The position numbers were made by a program, and so were the translations under genes. A stretch of DNA of 64,000 bases from VXNE01 sp964518405 (GTDB lineage Bacteria > Pseudomonadota > Gammaproteobacteria > Pseudomonadales > Azotimanducaceae). The stretch lies in the NCBI GenBank assembly GCA_964518405.1, contig CAZFGB010000216.1, forward strand, positions 1 through 64,000, written 5' to 3'. Positions within the stretch are counted from its first letter, which is position 1, and each line of letters begins with the position of its first letter. The notes beneath the pieces were generated by a model. The model was not told where the DNA came from, made no database searches, and saw only the letters and a list, made by a program, of their open reading frames with translations. This document shows positions 43,307 through 51,685 of this stretch, one piece after another.

Positions 43307-44281
43307 ATGGATACCAAAGTGTATGCCGGTACCGTTGGCTGGGGCGTCTGGGGCAGCAACGATCTCGGAGAAACCTGGCACCGAGCGTTTCGCGGCGTCT
43401 ACGCCGAGTGCCGGATCTGGTCGATGTCGAGCCACCCGGATGAACCGGATGTCGTCTGGGCGGGTTCCGACAGGGGCGTCCTGCGGCAGGATCCGGATGG
43501 TCGCGCGGAAATCGTCCCGTCTCCCGCAGACGACATGTGCATCTGGGCATTCGCCCAATCTCCGAGGGATCCGAAGGTTCTCCTCATCGGCACCCACCCG
43601 GGCGCCGTTTTTCGATCCGACGACGGTGGAGCGACCTGGCGCGCGCTTCCCATCCAGCTGGTCGAGGAGTGTCTGATAGGCAGACCGCGCATCACGCGGA
43701 TCAGGTTCGATCCGTTCGACGAGGACACGATCTGGGCAAGCGCCGAAATCGACGCCGTGCATCGCAGCAGGGACGGCGGCGAGACCTGGGAGCGCCTCGA
43801 GAACGGCTTCGACTTTCCCGACATCCACGACATCGCCATCGTCGGCGACAACGGCGCCCGCAAGCTCCTCGCGGCGACCGCGCGGGGCCTGTACAAGTCG
43901 ACCGACGAGGGCGCGAGCTGGCACTTTCAGGCGCTCGACTCGCCGTGGCAATACACTCGGGGGATGAAGCCGCGCGCCGACTTCGACGGCACCGTGTTCC
44001 TCTGCAACGGCGATGGCCCTCCGGGCTCCGAGGGCACCCTGTGGCGAAGCCGCGATTGGGGCGAGACCTGGGAGGACGCGCACCTGCCGCCGACCAACTC
44101 GACTCCGTGGATGGTGGCGACGAACGATGCCGATCCGAACCTGCTGTTCCTCTGCACCAACCTCGGCCAGATGTACCGCAGCGACGACGGCGGCGAGGCC
44201 TGGGCAAAGCTGCCCCGGGAGTTCGGCGAGATCCGCACGATGCTCTGGCATCCGACGGGGTCGGACCGGAGCGACAACTGA
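43307..44281 (+). CDS. BNR/Asp-box beta-propeller protein
   Basis: This is a 324-residue protein built of six Asp-box repeats (SNDLGETWHRAF, RSDDGGATWRALP, RSRDGGETWERL, KSTDEGASWHF, RSRDWGETWED, RSDDGGEAWAKL), as in sialidase- or Ycf48-like beta-propellers. There is no signal peptide, so it is probably cytoplasmic. Catalytic residues of sialidases are not evident. The start ATG has GGGAGATAAGGAACG upstream. It is divergent from the crotonase operon. Function unknown; a binding or scaffold role is plausible. Confidence 0.85.
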   Translation: MDTKVYAGTVGWGVWGSNDLGETWHRAFRGVYAECRIWSMSSHPDEPDVVWAGSDRGVLRQDPDGRAEIVPSPADDMCIWAFAQSPRDPKVLLIGTHPGAVFRSDDGGATWRALPIQLVEECLIGRPRITRIRFDPFDEDTIWASAEIDAVHRSRDGGETWERLENGFDFPDIHDIAIVGDNGARKLLAATARGLYKSTDEGASWHFQALDSPWQYTRGMKPRADFDGTVFLCNGDGPPGSEGTLWRSRDWGETWEDAHLPPTNSTPWMVATNDADPNLLFLCTNLGQMYRSDDGGEAWAKLPREFGEIRTMLWHPTGSDRSDN

Positions 44282-44303
44282 ACGCGCCGGCGGCGGTCAT
44301 GGG

Positions 44304-44446
44304 AGTACCTCTCCGGCGACGGGGAAACGTCGGCGCTTCGTTACGCGTCAGCGGTCGGGGAGAGCTTCCGTTTCTTTGCGAGGGACACCCTCGCGCTCCG
44401 TTTCTTTGCGAGGGACACCCTCGCGCTCCCGGGGCCGAAGGCTCTC
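44304..44446 (+). repeat. Intergenic repeat element, copy III, with two tandem hairpins
   Basis: This begins 23 bases after the propeller-protein stop with GGCGACGGGGAAACGTC and GCGTCAGCGGTCGGGGAGAG. It then has two perfect 30-base tandem units (44370-44399, 44400-44429), each holding the 7-base-stem hairpin GCGAGGGACACCCTCGC, and ends GGGGCCGAAGGCTCTC. It lies between two convergent genes and probably acts as a transcription stop for both. Confidence 0.85.
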
Positions 44447-46763
44447 AGAGATCGGGAATAGCGACTTCGAACACGTCTTCGAGGCGATCGACCAGCGTAA
44501 TCTCCATCTCATCGCGGACCGGCTCCGGCAGTCTCGCCAGCTCCGGTTCATTTTCCCGCGGCAGGATGACGTGCCGGATTCCCGTTCGGTGCGCCGCCAG
44601 AATCTTCTCCCGCACGCCTCCGACCGGTAGCACCAGACCAGACAGGGTGAGTTCGCCCGTCATGGCGATATCGTCCCGGACATTCTTGTCGCTGTAGGCG
44701 GACGCCAGCGCCGTCGCCATCGTGATGCCGGCGGACGGTCCATCCTTCGGCACGGCGCCGGCGGGCACGTGGACGTGCACGCCGCAGTCCTCGATCCGCT
44801 TGCGGTCGATGCGGAGCACATCCGCCGCGGACCAGATATAGGAGCGGGCCGCCTTGATGGATTCCTGCATGACCTGACCGAGATGGCCCGTGATCGTGAC
44901 CTTCTCGTCCTTGTGGGTGAGCGCCGCCTCGACGTAGAGCACATCCCCGCCGGTCTCGGTCCAGGCGAGCCCGGGAGCGACGCCCGCGGACAGGTTCTCG
45001 CGTCCCTTTTCCGACTTGAATTTCGCGGGTCCGAGCAGGTCGTTCAACTGGTCTTCGACCACCTGCGTGTGGACGTTGTCCTGCACCACCTCCCTCGCCC
45101 GTTTGCGGGCGATGCGGCCGATGGTCCGCTCCAGTTCCCGCACGCCGGCTTCGCGCGTATACCGGCGGATGATCCCCTGCAGCGCCTCTTCGTCGAAGAC
45201 GAAGTCCTCATCTCTCAGGCCCGCGTTGTCCCGCTGGCGCGGAATCAGGTAGCGATGCGCTATCTCCTTCTTCTCCTGCTCGCTGTAGCCGGTCAGTTCC
45301 AGCACTTCCATGCGATCGAGCAACGGGCGCGGAATGCCCTCCAGGGTGTTCCCCGTGGTGATGAAGAAAACCTTCGACAGGTCGAACGGGAGATTCAGGT
45401 AGTTGTCCCGGAACTCCCTGTTCTGCGCGGGATCGAGGATTTCCATGAGCGCCGCCGCCGGATCGCCGCGAAAATCTCGGCCGAGCTTGTCGATTTCATC
45501 CAGCATCAGGACCGGATTGCGCACGCCCGCCCGCCGCACGGATTGCAGGATTCGCCCCGGCATGGCGCCGATGTACGTGCGACGGTGACCGCGCAGTTCC
45601 GCCTCGTCGTGCAGGCCCCCCAAACTCATGCGTTCGAACTTCCGGCCCATGGCCCGGGCGATGGACTGGCCCAGCGATGTCTTGCCGACGCCCGGCGGAC
45701 CGACGAAACAGAGGATGGATGCCTTCGCCTCCGGGTTGAGCTGCAGAACGGCGAGCGACTCCAGGATTCGCTCCTTGACGTCCTCGAGGCCGTAGTGGTC
45801 CTCGTCGAGGGTCTTTTGCGCATGGTCCAGGTCAAGGGTGTCCTCGGTAATGACGTTCCACGGGAGTTCGGCGACGAGTTCGAGGTAGCTGCGCGCCACC
45901 TGGTAGTCCGCGGCATTCGGAGACATCCGCGACAGGCGCTTCAGTTCGCGATCCACTTCCTTCTGCGCCGCCTCGGGCAGATTGGCCTGGCTCAACTGTT
46001 CCTTGATTTCCGCGATGTCGTCGTCGCCCTCGCTCTCGCCCAGCGCCTGCTCGATGGCGCGTTTCTGTTGCCGCAACAATTGTTCGCGTTGTTGCTTGTC
46101 GAGATCCTCGCGGGTCTGGCTGGCGATTTCCTGGCGCAGTTCCATCACTGAAGCTTGGTGCGTCAGCTTCGCCAGCATGAGTTCCAGCAGTTCCATCGTG
46201 GTTTGGGTTTCGAGGATCTTCTGTTGATCCGGCAGCTCGATGCTCTGCTGCGCGAAGCTCGCGATGCGGTATAGCTGCGTGATGGGGTTGTCGTTGCCGC
46301 CCATGAACTGCGCGAACACCTGGTCGCCGTTCTGCGAATCGAGCAGGTTGGCGATACGCTTGGCCGCATCGAACGTTTCCGACAGCAGCGCATCGATGCG
46401 GGGATCGTCGCCGCTGCCCGAAGCCGATAGCGCCGGGAGTTCTTCGTACCCCATTTCGAGGTAGTCGGTTCTCGGTTCCGGCTCGCCAAGGCGTACGCGA
46501 ACCAGCCCCTGAACGACCACCACAGCGCCGCCGTCCCCCTGCTCGACGCGAGTGACCTTGCAGATCGTCCCGACTTCGTGGAGTTCTTCAACCTTGGGTT
46601 CGTTCGTGTCCGGTTCCCGCTGCAGCACCGTAATCAACCGGTGGTCGTCGTCCAGCGCGGCCTTCAGCGCGCTCAAGGATCGCGCCCGTCCGACCTTTAT
46701 CGAAACGAACAGGTCCGGAAAAACGAGGGTGTCGCGCAACGGCAGCAGGGGAAGCGGTTTCAC
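44445..46763 (-). CDS. lon: ATP-dependent Lon protease
   Basis: This is a 772-residue Lon. The N-terminal substrate-binding domain opens LPLLPLRDTLVFPDLFVSIK. The AAA domain has Walker A GPPGVGKTSLGQ and Walker B VLMLDEIDKLG. The C-terminal protease domain has the catalytic serine in PKDGPSAG (Ser677) and the lysine at about residue 720 (VREKILAAHRTGI). Length matches E. coli Lon (784). It degrades damaged and regulatory proteins in the cytoplasm. A sigma32-like promoter lies 30-60 bases upstream. Confidence 0.97.
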   Translation of the reverse strand: MKPLPLLPLRDTLVFPDLFVSIKVGRARSLSALKAALDDDHRLITVLQREPDTNEPKVEELHEVGTICKVTRVEQGDGGAVVVVQGLVRVRLGEPEPRTDYLEMGYEELPALSASGSGDDPRIDALLSETFDAAKRIANLLDSQNGDQVFAQFMGGNDNPITQLYRIASFAQQSIELPDQQKILETQTTMELLELMLAKLTHQASVMELRQEIASQTREDLDKQQREQLLRQQKRAIEQALGESEGDDDIAEIKEQLSQANLPEAAQKEVDRELKRLSRMSPNAADYQVARSYLELVAELPWNVITEDTLDLDHAQKTLDEDHYGLEDVKERILESLAVLQLNPEAKASILCFVGPPGVGKTSLGQSIARAMGRKFERMSLGGLHDEAELRGHRRTYIGAMPGRILQSVRRAGVRNPVLMLDEIDKLGRDFRGDPAAALMEILDPAQNREFRDNYLNLPFDLSKVFFITTGNTLEGIPRPLLDRMEVLELTGYSEQEKKEIAHRYLIPRQRDNAGLRDEDFVFDEEALQGIIRRYTREAGVRELERTIGRIARKRAREVVQDNVHTQVVEDQLNDLLGPAKFKSEKGRENLSAGVAPGLAWTETGGDVLYVEAALTHKDEKVTITGHLGQVMQESIKAARSYIWSAADVLRIDRKRIEDCGVHVHVPAGAVPKDGPSAGITMATALASAYSDKNVRDDIAMTGELTLSGLVLPVGGVREKILAAHRTGIRHVILPRENEPELARLPEPVRDEMEITLVDRLEDVFEVAIPDL

Positions 46764-46792
46764 AGCGAGACTCTATTGATTTGCATTGGCCT

Positions 46793-46822
46793 AATGTGGG
46801 CGCATAGCGAACGTTTTTCAAC
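46793..46822 (-). promoter_or_regulatory. Sigma32-like heat-shock promoter of lon
   Basis: On the minus strand, GTTGAAA (46822-46816), a 15-base spacer and CCCACATT (46800-46793) resemble the sigma32 consensus CTTGAAA and CCCCATNT. The site ends about 30 bases before the lon start codon, as expected for a heat-shock gene. Confidence 0.5.
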
Positions 46823-46831
46823 TTTGGTGCC

Positions 46832-46862
46832 CCACAGCCGACGCCTTCGGCTTCGTCTGTGG
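46832..46862 (-). promoter_or_regulatory. Imperfect inverted repeat upstream of lon promoter
   Basis: CCACAG (46832-46837) and CTGTGG (46857-46862) enclose further pairing arms (CGA/TCG and GCC/GGC), broken by two A-G mismatches. It lies just upstream of the putative -35 box and may be a regulator site. Its sequence is not the CIRCE element. Confidence 0.35.
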
Positions 46863-47042
46863 CCCAGCCCCGCTCGTATTTCACGCAACAATCGCCTCCG
46901 GTCGCGGTTGCTCCCAAGAGCCGTTTGTTCCATGAAATGCCACGAGACATCATTTTTGGTTGCCGGCGCGTATCCCGGCGACGCCCACCTCGACGGCGCT
47001 ATCATGCCCCTGGAGGGGAACCCGTCCGGAAGGAGACGAGAA

Positions 47043-47672
47043 GTGAACTTGCATCGCGCCCAGTTGCGCAACATGGCGGCGTTGCAGGACAGGCACAATC
47101 GCCAGGTGCACGCCGACTGGCGCACCCAGGGATACGCGTACTACCGCGCCGTGTGGATAGAGTGCGCCGAGTTGCTCGATCACATCGGCTGGAAGTGGTG
47201 GCGCCGACAACAGCGCGATGTCGAACAGGCCCGTCTCGAGGTCGTCGACATCTGGCACTTCGGATTATCGGACCTGCTGCGCGCGAACGCCGTGAACGAT
47301 GTCCTCGCGGACCGCATGGCCGCCCGCGCCGCGGCTGCCGATGGCGGAGATCTTCGCGCCGCCGTGGAGGCATTGGCATTCCGGGCCCTGAAGCAAAAGG
47401 CTTTCGACGTCGATTCCTTCGTCGATGTGATGAACGCATTGCCGATGCGGCTCGACGAACTGCATGACATCTACGTCGGCAAAAATGTGCTCAACGCATT
47501 CCGCCAGGACCACGGCTACCGCGACGGCAGCTACGTCAAGACATGGAACGGCCGCGAAGACAACGAACACCTGGCGGAGATCGCCGCCAGCCTCGACATC
47601 GCCCGGCCGAGCTACGCGGACGACCTGTACGCCGCGCTGGAAGCCCGCTATGAAGAGGCGAAAAGCGCATGA
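47043..47672 (+). CDS. dUTP diphosphatase (dimeric type)
   Basis: This is a 209-residue all-alpha dimeric dUTPase (dUTPase_2/MazG-like fold), which splits dUTP to dUMP and pyrophosphate. WIECAELLDHIGWKWWR and EVVDIWHFGLSD supply the acidic Mg-binding ExxxD-like motifs, and YVGKNVLNAFRQDHGYRDGS then YVKTWNGREDNEHL is the family's nucleotide-binding segment. The GTG at 47043 has AAGGAG at 47030-47035. The open frame continues upstream over the lon promoter region without homology. Confidence 0.88.
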   Translation: MNLHRAQLRNMAALQDRHNRQVHADWRTQGYAYYRAVWIECAELLDHIGWKWWRRQQRDVEQARLEVVDIWHFGLSDLLRANAVNDVLADRMAARAAAADGGDLRAAVEALAFRALKQKAFDVDSFVDVMNALPMRLDELHDIYVGKNVLNAFRQDHGYRDGSYVKTWNGREDNEHLAEIAASLDIARPSYADDLYAALEARYEEAKSA

Positions 47673-47707
47673 CGTCTCGGCGTTGAATCAGAGCCCTGGC
47701 GCGAAGT

Positions 47708-48418
47708 TCAGGCACCCTTCAGCGTCGTCACGAACGCCTCGTGCTCCGCGGTCGCCATGGCTTCGCGCAGCGTAGATTCCACCACCGGAAAGTCGCCGGC
47801 CAGAAGGGCGTCGATGGCGAGGGCGAGGCCCGGAAAGACCTTGCTCCGGGTCACGCCATCGCCGTCGGCCCGCAGTGGTCGATATTCGTCGTCCGCGAGT
47901 TCGAACCAGTCGATCCGTTGATCCGCGGTGCGCCAAACGATGTACTCGCGTACCCCGTTGCGCTGATAAACACGCAGCTTGTCGTGCAAGTCGCGAGAGG
48001 CACTGCTCGCGGCGACTTCCGCGATGAGTTCCGGTGCTCCCTTGATGTAGCCGTCGTCGTCCCCGCGCGACTGTCCTCCGGGATCTATCCGCAGCAGCGC
48101 GTCCGGTTGCAGCTCGTTGTGCAGGTCGAGACGCACGGTGGCGTTGTCGGACAGTCGGACAGGCGGCGTACCAACGGCGTACAGCCCCAGCCAGACGATT
48201 AGCCTGGCATGGGGCTCCGCATGCAATTCATTGCGCACCGGCGATCCCACGAACACCACTCCCTCGATCAACTCAGCCTTCTTGACCTGTGGCAGGCAAG
48301 CGTACCGACGCTCGAACTCGCAGCGCGTCAGCCGATCACCCGACTCTAGAATCGGGGGCGCCTCTCGCCAATCCTGCACGAGCGCCTCCCGAACTTCCGA
48401 TGTTGGAATATCCGTCAC
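47708..48418 (-). CDS. Uma2-family (DUF820) endonuclease-like protein
   Basis: This is a 236-residue protein of the Uma2 family, which has a PD-(D/E)xK nuclease-like fold. Marks are KAELIEGVVFVGSPV, LQPDALLRIDPG (the catalytic aspartate region), PELIAEVAASSASRDLHDKL and YQRNGVREYIVWR. The GTG at 48418 is preferred to the longer frame because AAGGGGATTCA precedes it. Uma2 proteins are abundant in cyanobacteria and filamentous or uncultured bacteria; their role is unknown. Confidence 0.85.
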   Translation of the reverse strand: MTDIPTSEVREALVQDWREAPPILESGDRLTRCEFERRYACLPQVKKAELIEGVVFVGSPVRNELHAEPHARLIVWLGLYAVGTPPVRLSDNATVRLDLHNELQPDALLRIDPGGQSRGDDDGYIKGAPELIAEVAASSASRDLHDKLRVYQRNGVREYIVWRTADQRIDWFELADDEYRPLRADGDGVTRSKVFPGLALAIDALLAGDFPVVESTLREAMATAEHEAFVTTLKGA

Positions 48419-48528
48419 TGAATCCCCTTGACGACCATCCGCTCGGCGGTGATCGAACATCATAGCCGATGGCCTCGGTCCGGGCATGGGTCCGAACCGC
48501 AACTGTCCTGACACCAGGCGGCAAACTC

Positions 48529-49932
48529 CTACCGGATCAGCCTGGTCTCCGGGAACTGGGCGAACCAGCCGAACCAGAAGGCGCGATAGGCGGGGATCCG
48601 CTCGAGCCGCACGTCGGAAACGAGCGCGTCTTCAGTCACTTTCCACGACCTGCCAGCGTCATCCAGCACCCGATTATCGTCCAGCAGCCGTTCGAACCTT
48701 CGGTTGCCGGTATCGAAGACACGGTTGGCCCCCGCAGACGTCGTGACGATGGTCAGCGTACGACCCGCCAGCTCGGTCCGGAACACGGGATTTTTCCGCA
48801 GGAACCGGGCGCTGACCGCCAACGCTTCCTCCTCGCCTCCGGTCGCCGGCGAGAGCCGCAAGGCCAACACTTCATCCTTGTTCCTGAGGCGCCTGTCACG
48901 CTCGGGCACGTCGAACATGAGCGCATCGTTCGAGAAGTAATCCCTGTAGGCCCGGCCCTCCCGGTAATCGCGCTCGTGGCCCGTGTCGAGGGACAGGACT
49001 GTCGTGCCGGGGTGTTTGCTTCTCCATTCGCCCCAACGCGTGGTCACGATCGGAAGGTGCTCGAGCTTGAGGCCCGACCCCGCCAGCTCGCCGATCACCG
49101 GCACCCCGAGCAGCGTGGACCAAAGACTCCTGGATTCATGATCGAACATCAGCTTGTTCGATCGGTAGAGGAGGCCACTGGTGCCGAAGGTTCGATGCTG
49201 GTCCCCGACCACGCTGAGGTACGGGATGGCCGTGCCGCACAGCGTGCAGTAGACGAGCGTGATCTCGACGCCGCCGAGCCTGTCCAGCGCCATTTCGTGC
49301 CATGCCAGTATCCGCTTGGGATAGGCCCGGGTCTCGCCGTCGATCGACAGGCCGAAAACGACGTGCTGGTCCCTGAGATAGTCAGCCTGGCGGGCGGCGA
49401 TGTGCCTGGGGTGGTCGAGCGGCGGAATGCCATTGACGCCCACGCCGCCCCACTGCACCTCGTCAAGCCGGATGAGGGAACGGGCGCCCGCCGGGAAGAA
49501 GCCGGCCATGCGGGGATCGATGATGCTGTAGACCATCCGTTTGAAAGTCAGGTACTCGGGATGGGGATCGTAGGGCTGCCGCCAGACCCACTTCATCCAT
49601 CGTTGCGCATCTTCTCCAAAGGACCGGCCGGTCTCCCTTCTCAGGAAACGGAACATCTGGGTCCGGGTTTCGGGAAGGGGCGCGACTATGGCCAGTTCGA
49701 TGATCATCGGCGTATAGGCGTCGCGCCAGAACACTCCGATCGCGTCCAGTATCGGTCGCGCATTCGCGTCCATTTGCGCAGCGGCCTGAACGAACAGGTC
49801 AATCGGCGGCGCCTGACTCTTCCAGCCTTCGGTCGGGGCCGAGTGGCTTTGCGGCGCAGCCAGGCCAAGAATCAGCGCCGGGACACAGGTCCCGAACAGC
49901 CGGATTCCCGGGATCGCGGTTGCCGCCCGCAT
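48529..49932 (-). CDS. DUF3179-domain secreted protein
   Basis: This is a 467-residue protein with a signal peptide (IRLFGTCVPALILGLAAPQS) and the DUF3179 core: AYPKRILAWHEMALDRLGGV then EITLVYCTLCGTAIPY, followed by TFGTSGLLYRSNKLMFDHES. The start ATG at 49932 lies 5 bases after the acylphosphatase stop. DUF3179 proteins are periplasmic and of unknown function; the CxxC pair in the core is conserved. Confidence 0.85.
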   Translation of the reverse strand: MRAATAIPGIRLFGTCVPALILGLAAPQSHSAPTEGWKSQAPPIDLFVQAAAQMDANARPILDAIGVFWRDAYTPMIIELAIVAPLPETRTQMFRFLRRETGRSFGEDAQRWMKWVWRQPYDPHPEYLTFKRMVYSIIDPRMAGFFPAGARSLIRLDEVQWGGVGVNGIPPLDHPRHIAARQADYLRDQHVVFGLSIDGETRAYPKRILAWHEMALDRLGGVEITLVYCTLCGTAIPYLSVVGDQHRTFGTSGLLYRSNKLMFDHESRSLWSTLLGVPVIGELAGSGLKLEHLPIVTTRWGEWRSKHPGTTVLSLDTGHERDYREGRAYRDYFSNDALMFDVPERDRRLRNKDEVLALRLSPATGGEEEALAVSARFLRKNPVFRTELAGRTLTIVTTSAGANRVFDTGNRRFERLLDDNRVLDDAGRSWKVTEDALVSDVRLERIPAYRAFWFGWFAQFPETRLIR

Positions 49933-49937
49933 CGAGG

Positions 49938-50216
49938 CTAGAACCGCACTTCGAAAGTGGCCGGCGGCGCTTCGTCGGCGTCCTCCGCGTCGAGCGCGTC
50001 GACGCGAGCGAGCGACGGACCGCGACGCGCCCAAGTCAGCAAAGCATCGACGGATTCCGGCGGACCGCTCGCCAGGAACAGGACGCGCCCATCAGGGCTG
50101 TTCCGCACCCATCCGGCAAGGCCCAGAGCCCTTGCCTCGCGCTGGAGCGACATTCGATAAGCGACACCCTGCACGCGGCCGGAGACCGATCCTCGCACCG
50201 TTCTGGTCGAATCCAT
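49938..50216 (-). CDS. acyP: Acylphosphatase
   Basis: This is a 92-residue acylphosphatase, which hydrolyses acyl phosphates. The active-site arginine lies in GRVQGVAYR (about residues 13-21) and the asparagine in GWVRNSPDG (about residues 35-43). The start at 50216 gives the normal family length. It precedes the DUF3179 gene on the same strand and is divergent from the AdoMet decarboxylase gene. Confidence 0.93.
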   Translation of the reverse strand: MDSTRTVRGSVSGRVQGVAYRMSLQREARALGLAGWVRNSPDGRVLFLASGPPESVDALLTWARRGPSLARVDALDAEDADEAPPATFEVRF

Positions 50217-50257
50217 GACCAACGAATCCCAACTGCGATGGGGCTTCAGACTACAAT

Positions 50258-50298
50258 GCAACGCAGGACGTTGCCCGGTTGCGCGACCGGGTCGTTGC
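50258..50298 (+). promoter_or_regulatory. Structured leader of the AdoMet decarboxylase operon
   Basis: GCAACG (50258-50263) can pair with CGTTGC at 50269-50274 or with a second CGTTGC at 50293-50298. Between them CCCGGT (50274-50279) and ACCGGG (50286-50291) form a separate perfect hairpin. The two choices are mutually exclusive, and the region ends 17 bases before the start codon, close to the AGGA ribosome-binding site at 50303-50306. This could be an attenuator or translation switch. It is not a riboswitch class I recognise. Confidence 0.4.
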
Positions 50299-50315
50299 CC
50301 ATAGGATGGCATAAT

Positions 50316-50729
50316 ATGTCTTTGCCCAAGAACGCCGGCGGGCGCCACATCCTGATCGAGTCCTTCGGCGGCCACGCCCGGCTGGATGCCGAAGCGCTCA
50401 GGGGCCTGATGCGCCGCGCTGCGCGCGCCGGAGGCGCAAACGTGCTGTCCTGCCACATGCATGGGTTCGGGACGGACGGGGGCGTGACCGGGGTGGCCCT
50501 GCTGGCCGAGTCACACATTACCGTTCATACCTGGCCAGAGCGATCTTACGCCGCATTCGACGTGTTCATGTGCGGGAACTGCGATGCCGACCGGGCGGCG
50601 GACGTGATCGCGCAGGCCGTACCGGAAGCCCGGCTCGCCGTTCGGGCTCTGGATCGCCCCGCCCCGGGAGCACCCATAGACCGCTCGCGACACCTGGACG
50701 CACACGTAAAAAGGGCGACAGGAACGTGA
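50316..50729 (+). CDS. speH: S-adenosylmethionine decarboxylase proenzyme
   Basis: This is a 137-residue bacterial-type AdoMet decarboxylase. It makes decarboxylated AdoMet, the aminopropyl donor. The self-cleavage site is LLAESHITVHTW (Glu65-Ser66; Ser66 becomes the pyruvoyl group), followed by the conserved His71, and FDVFMCGNC carries the catalytic Cys86. The ATG at 50316 follows AGGA. The stop overlaps the lipoprotein GTG start (GTGA). It heads the operon that ends in a membrane-bound aminopropyltransferase. Confidence 0.95.
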   Translation: MSLPKNAGGRHILIESFGGHARLDAEALRGLMRRAARAGGANVLSCHMHGFGTDGGVTGVALLAESHITVHTWPERSYAAFDVFMCGNCDADRAADVIAQAVPEARLAVRALDRPAPGAPIDRSRHLDAHVKRATGT

Positions 50730-51673
50730 GGCGCGCACCGCTTGATGCCATGTTCCGAGGCATCCTGTGCGCCGCCCTGCTGTCGTCCCTCGCCGGTTGC
50801 GACAGCGGCGAAGCGGCGCGCGCGCAAGCCGAACGCGCGCACGACGAAGTCAGCTCCATGCTGTCGCGGCTGCGCGAGGATCTCGCGCAAGGCCGCGTCC
50901 GAAACGCGGCCCTGATCCTGTCGTACGCCGACCTTCTCGCCCGCGCCAAGCCGGAACTGAAACGGATTACCGATGTCCTTCGGCTCGAAGGAACCGCCAA
51001 CGGCCGGCTGTACAAGGGACTGCGCCAGCGGCTTGAAGACAACCGCGCCGCGACTCCGCCGCCGGACGCGCCCGCCAGCGCCTACGAACCCGTTCTGGCG
51101 GAGTACGCGTCGCTGCGCGCGGCGGCTGATCCCGCGGAGTTCAGCCGGGCACTGAGCGACCCTCTCAATGCCCTCGCCGACATGTCCGACGGCACATTGC
51201 CCCGCGTCGATTCCATCAGCGCCGGCGCCTCGCGCCGCGCCAACGCCGCGGACTCCCAAGGCCCCGGCGGCCAGCTGGTGGGAAATCCACACTATGGTTC
51301 CTGGCGCACCGACGGGAGCGGCAGTTCGTTCTGGATCTGGTACGGACAGTACGCGCTGATCAGCAGCCTGCTGGGCGGTCCGCGGATCGGCTATGGCGAC
51401 TGGTCCGGACGGCGGGACTACAGCTATTACCATGACTGGGGACGCGACAATTACACATCGCCGTCCGATCGCCGCCGGCAAAGCCAGGTCGAGTCCGCGG
51501 CCAGGCGCAAGTTCTCTTCGGAGGGCAGGACTTTTCGCAGCCCTTACGCCCGGCAACGCCAGGGCGCTTCCTCGCGGGTCGTCAGCCAGAAGGCATTCGC
51601 TGGCCGACAGGGCGGATATTCCTCCATGCGCGGATTCGGCGGCGGGTCGCGAGGTCCAATCAGGGGAAAATAG
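50726..51673 (+). CDS. Glycine/aromatic-rich lipoprotein
   Basis: This is a 315-residue lipoprotein with lipobox LLSSLAGC (cysteine at about residue 27). Residues 30-110 are helical and charged. The C-terminal half is rich in Gly, Tyr, Trp and Arg (NPHYGSWRTDGSGSSFWIWY, then YGDWSGRRDYSYYHDWGRD) and ends SSMRGFGGGSRGPIRGK. That tail recalls the low-complexity ends of DUF1190 (YgiB/YjfM) lipoproteins, which also neighbour DUF350 genes. Its start is coupled to speH. It may be an outer-membrane component of the system. Homology is suggested, not proven. Confidence 0.75.
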   Translation: MRRAPLDAMFRGILCAALLSSLAGCDSGEAARAQAERAHDEVSSMLSRLREDLAQGRVRNAALILSYADLLARAKPELKRITDVLRLEGTANGRLYKGLRQRLEDNRAATPPPDAPASAYEPVLAEYASLRAAADPAEFSRALSDPLNALADMSDGTLPRVDSISAGASRRANAADSQGPGGQLVGNPHYGSWRTDGSGSSFWIWYGQYALISSLLGGPRIGYGDWSGRRDYSYYHDWGRDNYTSPSDRRRQSQVESAARRKFSSEGRTFRSPYARQRQGASSRVVSQKAFAGRQGGYSSMRGFGGGSRGPIRGK

Positions 51674-51685
51674 GAGGTCAGTCAA

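Noticed and set aside
44370..44429. Possible CRISPR array
   Set aside because: The 30-base units are directly adjacent with no spacers and occur only twice; they belong to an intergenic repeat element.
46578..47042. N-terminal extension of the dUTPase across the lon promoter
   Set aside because: No homology in this part, and a strong ribosome-binding site precedes the GTG at 47043.
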